Notes under the pieces: generated by a model | The model's input: only the letters and a program-made list of their open reading frames with translations | Told to the model about the DNA's origin: nothing | The model's database searches: none | Source of the DNA: an uncultured Marinicella sp. | GTDB taxonomy: Bacteria > Pseudomonadota > Gammaproteobacteria > Xanthomonadales > Marinicellaceae | Assembly (NCBI GenBank): GCA_938008005.1 | Contig: CALLLZ010000331.1 | Location: 1-17,269 of the forward strand | Length of the DNA: 17,269 bases | Direction of reading: 5' to 3' | Program-made: the position numbers and the translations under genes | Shown here: piece by piece, positions 15,268 to 17,269 of the stretch | Numbering within the stretch: position 1 is the first letter of the stretch | Layout: every line of letters begins with the position of its first letter

Positions 15268-15441
15268 ATGTTTGAGAATCACGACAAGCTGTTCGCTGAA
15301 GCGAAGAAAAAAGTCAGGTATGAGCCAATAGAAAGAAGAAAGAGTAAGCGTCGTCATGAAGTCAGTGATCGTCGCAGTGAAGTTCGTACAGATCAAGAGC
15401 CTGCTGATCGCCGACAAGAAGTGGACCGAAGAAAAAAATAA
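15268..15441 (+). CDS. Small highly charged RR-motif protein B (57 aa), paralogue of A
   Basis: A 57-residue protein starting MFENHDKLFAEAKKK and ending in a charged tract with RR at 28-29 and 35-36, DRR at 47-49 and DRR at 53-55. Residues 22-56 align without gaps to residues 16-50 of protein A; over the last 30 aligned positions I count 13 identities, nearly all Arg, Glu, Asp or Lys. The Shine-Dalgarno AAGG (about 15256-15259) lies 8 bp before the ATG. A 4-codon open frame, Met-Arg-Lys-Arg-stop (15248-15262), overlaps this site. The stop is 1 bp from the stop of the convergent saccharopine dehydrogenase-like gene, leaving no room for a terminator between them. No family is recognised. It is short enough for automatic callers to miss. 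Confidence 0.65.
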   Translation: MFENHDKLFAEAKKKVRYEPIERRKSKRRHEVSDRRSEVRTDQEPADRRQEVDRRKK

Positions 15442-15442
15442 T

Positions 15443-16615
15443 TTATTGAATACAGCTGATAAAGCACTTTGAATCGAACTGTTTGAGCTCATTCAGATAA
15501 TCTTCTAGTGTAATTAATTTAACACAGTTTTGTACACCAGCTTTTATGGGTTGTGTGAGAATTTTTTCTGCCATCAATATAGCTGGTATGGCAGGAATTT
15601 GTGGGCCTTGGTTACCAGTCGCTTCAATGAACCAAGTCTTTTTTATGGTTTTATATTGGTTGTTTTTTTTGGCTTTACCCAGTCCCACTTCAAATTCGAC
15701 GTGCATACCGCCATCTTCAGTTCCCAGAGAGTCAAACCAGCGGCTGGTTTTCAGTAGCCAAGGTGCGTGTTTTTTTAAACGCAAAGGCAAGCCAAGTCTG
15801 ATTAGCCAAGAGCATAGCCATATCAATCTATGCAGTAATTTACTTTCCATACCAGCTGAGAAGGTTAATTGTTGGATATCAAAATGTACATGCAAACAAT
15901 CTAGGTCCGGCGCTTCGCAGTTGCCCATCAATCGACTGTTGATATTGGGGTAATTTTGTAGATAGGTATCTTGCCAACCAAAGCGTTTTTTTTGGCTGCC
16001 AGGCCACGGTTTCAAAGCTTTGCCGATATAGGAGAGAACTGCTTGAGTAGTGGCCAATCCGCGGGCTGTTTTTTGGCCTGGTGAGATGCCAATTTTGACG
16101 GCCTTAAATTTTTTAATGGCATACTTATCTTGAACAAAAGCCAATACTGCAGATGAAAGTGCGGGTACTGTACTGGCACCCGTGATTGCCGTAACTCCGT
16201 TGGTGTGAGCTAATTCATTTAGAGACTGCATTTTTTTTACATAACTGCGATCATCAGATAAATCAATATAGTTAACTCCTGCTTTTATGGTGGTCTCGGC
16301 AATGAAGGTGTTTTGTTCTTGAAATGGGCCGCAAGTATGGATAACGAGTTTGGGTTTCATTTTTTTTAATCGCAAGTTGAGTTGGCTGTATATGTCGAAA
16401 CATGAAACCGTAACTTCTGCGCTGAAATCTTCTTCGAGGATGCTGTGCTTAAGTGCTTGTGCCTGATGAAAGTGACGCCCATTGATGATGACATGAAAGC
16501 CTTTCTTGCACAATGCCTTGGTAATGCGACTACCAAATGTGCCATACCCACCTAATACCATAACTGTTGGTGCGGTAACTTTCTTCTGTTTTCTTCTGTC
16601 AGTCTGTGTCTTCAT
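15443..16615 (-). CDS. Saccharopine dehydrogenase-like NAD(P)-binding oxidoreductase
   Basis: A 390-residue protein from the ATG at 16615 (a GTG three codons upstream at 16624 is possible). The N-terminal Rossmann fold has TVMVLGGYGTFGSRI with the dinucleotide-binding glycines at about residues 22-28, VIINGRHFHQA at the end of beta2, VIHTCGPFQ (about 92-100) and GVNYIDLSDD (about 113-122), all typical of saccharopine dehydrogenase family NADP-binding domains. The C-terminal half has a hydrophobic stretch (LLHRLIWLCSWLIRLGLPL, about 262-280) that could touch the membrane. The true reaction is probably not lysine metabolism, since many members of the family are uncharacterised or act on lipid-like substrates. 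It overlaps the upstream DUF4166 gene by 17 bp, implying coupled translation and joint function; GGTG about 7-8 bp upstream may be the ribosome binding site. Confidence 0.87.
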   Translation of the reverse strand: MKTQTDRRKQKKVTAPTVMVLGGYGTFGSRITKALCKKGFHVIINGRHFHQAQALKHSILEEDFSAEVTVSCFDIYSQLNLRLKKMKPKLVIHTCGPFQEQNTFIAETTIKAGVNYIDLSDDRSYVKKMQSLNELAHTNGVTAITGASTVPALSSAVLAFVQDKYAIKKFKAVKIGISPGQKTARGLATTQAVLSYIGKALKPWPGSQKKRFGWQDTYLQNYPNINSRLMGNCEAPDLDCLHVHFDIQQLTFSAGMESKLLHRLIWLCSWLIRLGLPLRLKKHAPWLLKTSRWFDSLGTEDGGMHVEFEVGLGKAKKNNQYKTIKKTWFIEATGNQGPQIPAIPAILMAEKILTQPIKAGVQNCVKLITLEDYLNELKQFDSKCFISCIQ

Positions 16616-17204
16616 GAAAAACACCGGTTTGATAAAAGGTTCGCTTTAATATGGGGTGGTCCATGGTAATGGTAAATCGAAACTCTCCACCACCCAAATC
16701 TTGATGAATGACATGAGTTTTTCCAGGGCTGAGCCAGTGTGGCAGGGGAAAATACCACTGGAGGCATTTCCAAAAATAACGGCTGCTCTTAAAATGTAGT
16801 TCCCCATTTTCAGCAAATACATCGAGAAACATGCCAAAACCACCACCCACCATTTCCATCATTTTTCCACGGTCATCTTTTTTTATTGAAGTGACGCTGA
16901 ATGGGTCTTTGTTGGGGAAAAAATAAGTGCGTCGCCAAAAAACACCTGTTGTATTAGGGTGGGTGGTAAGCTGCACCTCCATTTTGATGTTTTTGCCCTG
17001 ATGTGGACTTAAGGGATTGCCAATTATTTTAGTCAGAAAAGCAAACAGCCAGCCAGCCTTTGAACACTCAACTATTTCCATGATGCCTTTATAGATGATG
17101 GGGTTTTGTTCGGTTGGCAGTCGGTTAAAACGACGCTGCACAGTCGGATGCAGTTGTTGCCAGTTTTTACCTAAATGCCATTTAATGTGGTTGCGTCTTT
17201 GCAA
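16599..17204 (-). CDS. DUF4166 domain protein
   Basis: A 201-residue protein filled by a DUF4166-like domain: LHPTVQRRF (about residues 18-26), YKGIMEIVECSKAG (38-51), GNPLSPHQGKNI (62-73), GVFWRRTYFFP (87-97), MMEMVGGGFGMFLDVFAENGELHF (115-138) and a closing FTITMDHPILKRTFYQTGVFHE. The family has no established function; members occur beside or fused to NAD(P)-binding oxidoreductases, which fits the overlap with the saccharopine dehydrogenase-like gene here. The start is the TTG at 17204: no in-frame ATG lies between it and the upstream stop (17235-17237), the next ATG would remove the domain start, and AAGG lies about 9 bp before the TTG. No signal peptide is visible. Confidence 0.85.
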   Translation of the reverse strand: MQRRNHIKWHLGKNWQQLHPTVQRRFNRLPTEQNPIIYKGIMEIVECSKAGWLFAFLTKIIGNPLSPHQGKNIKMEVQLTTHPNTTGVFWRRTYFFPNKDPFSVTSIKKDDRGKMMEMVGGGFGMFLDVFAENGELHFKSSRYFWKCLQWYFPLPHWLSPGKTHVIHQDLGGGEFRFTITMDHPILKRTFYQTGVFHEDTD

Positions 17205-17233
17205 AGAATAATGCCTTCGAATCTGTATGATAG

Positions 17234-17239
17234 ATTATA
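17234..17239 (-). promoter_or_regulatory. Consensus -10 box upstream of the DUF4166 gene
   Basis: On the - strand a perfect TATAAT lies at 17239-17234, 30 bp before the TTG start, predicting initiation near 17227 and a short leader holding the Shine-Dalgarno. No good -35 hexamer is seen at 16-18 bp; a CAGCTG palindrome sits just upstream and could be part of an activator site. Confidence 0.45.
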
Positions 17240-17269
17240 CTACAGCTGCTTGAATTTGCGTTGATTATC

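Noticed and set aside
15181..15390. - strand extension of an open frame across the two-small-gene region (103 codons ending at 15181)
   Set aside because: It is antisense to small gene B, whose frame is supported by a good Shine-Dalgarno and by paralogy with gene A.
1..17269. Defence system, prophage, CRISPR array, insertion sequence or tRNA
   Set aside because: I looked for transposase, integrase, nuclease/toxin-antitoxin pairs, regularly spaced repeats and cloverleaf patterns on both strands and saw none; most genes are housekeeping or surface-related.

Overview
The window looks like chromosomal DNA from an AT-leaning, Gram-negative gammaproteobacterium. The signs are an RdgC, a Slt70-type periplasmic lytic transglycosylase, a long E. 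coli-type CCA-adding enzyme with an HD domain, and exported proteins with Sec-type signals. A Marinicella-like relative is a guess from gene content only. I see no transposase, integrase, phage gene, CRISPR array, rRNA or tRNA.

Layout. Bases 1-2472 (+ strand): the 3' half of a gamma-glutamyltransferase gene, then a small exported DUF11-type protein and a class I methyltransferase separated by 16 bp. Bases 2532-7022 (- strand): one very large multi-module glycosyltransferase, convergent with the methyltransferase. The 7062-7320 gap has a candidate promoter for the glycosyltransferase and a strong + strand intrinsic terminator that serves no + strand gene, so it may end a small RNA. Bases 7321-14750 (- strand): a compact five-gene run in transcription order rdgC, HD phosphohydrolase, slt, cca, M14 carboxypeptidase, with gaps of 2-31 bp, probably one operon. 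Its promoter region holds a near-perfect CTG-N10-CAG palindrome resembling a LexA operator. Bases 14935-15441 (+ strand): two very small genes whose arginine-rich C-terminal halves align without gaps, i.e. tandem paralogues. Bases 15443-17204 (- strand): a DUF4166 gene overlapping a saccharopine dehydrogenase-like gene, behind a good -10 box.

Functional themes. The five-gene run mixes DNA recombination control (RdgC), tRNA 3'-end maturation (Cca), peptidoglycan turnover (Slt) and exported peptide hydrolysis (M14), plus an uncharacterised HD enzyme. The glycosyltransferase with the neighbouring methyltransferase suggests surface polysaccharide or glycan modification, though the two genes are convergent and not co-transcribed. 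The least explained parts are the paired RR-motif small proteins with related upstream sequences, the five-module glycosyltransferase with two apparently dead GT2 modules, and the orphan terminator.
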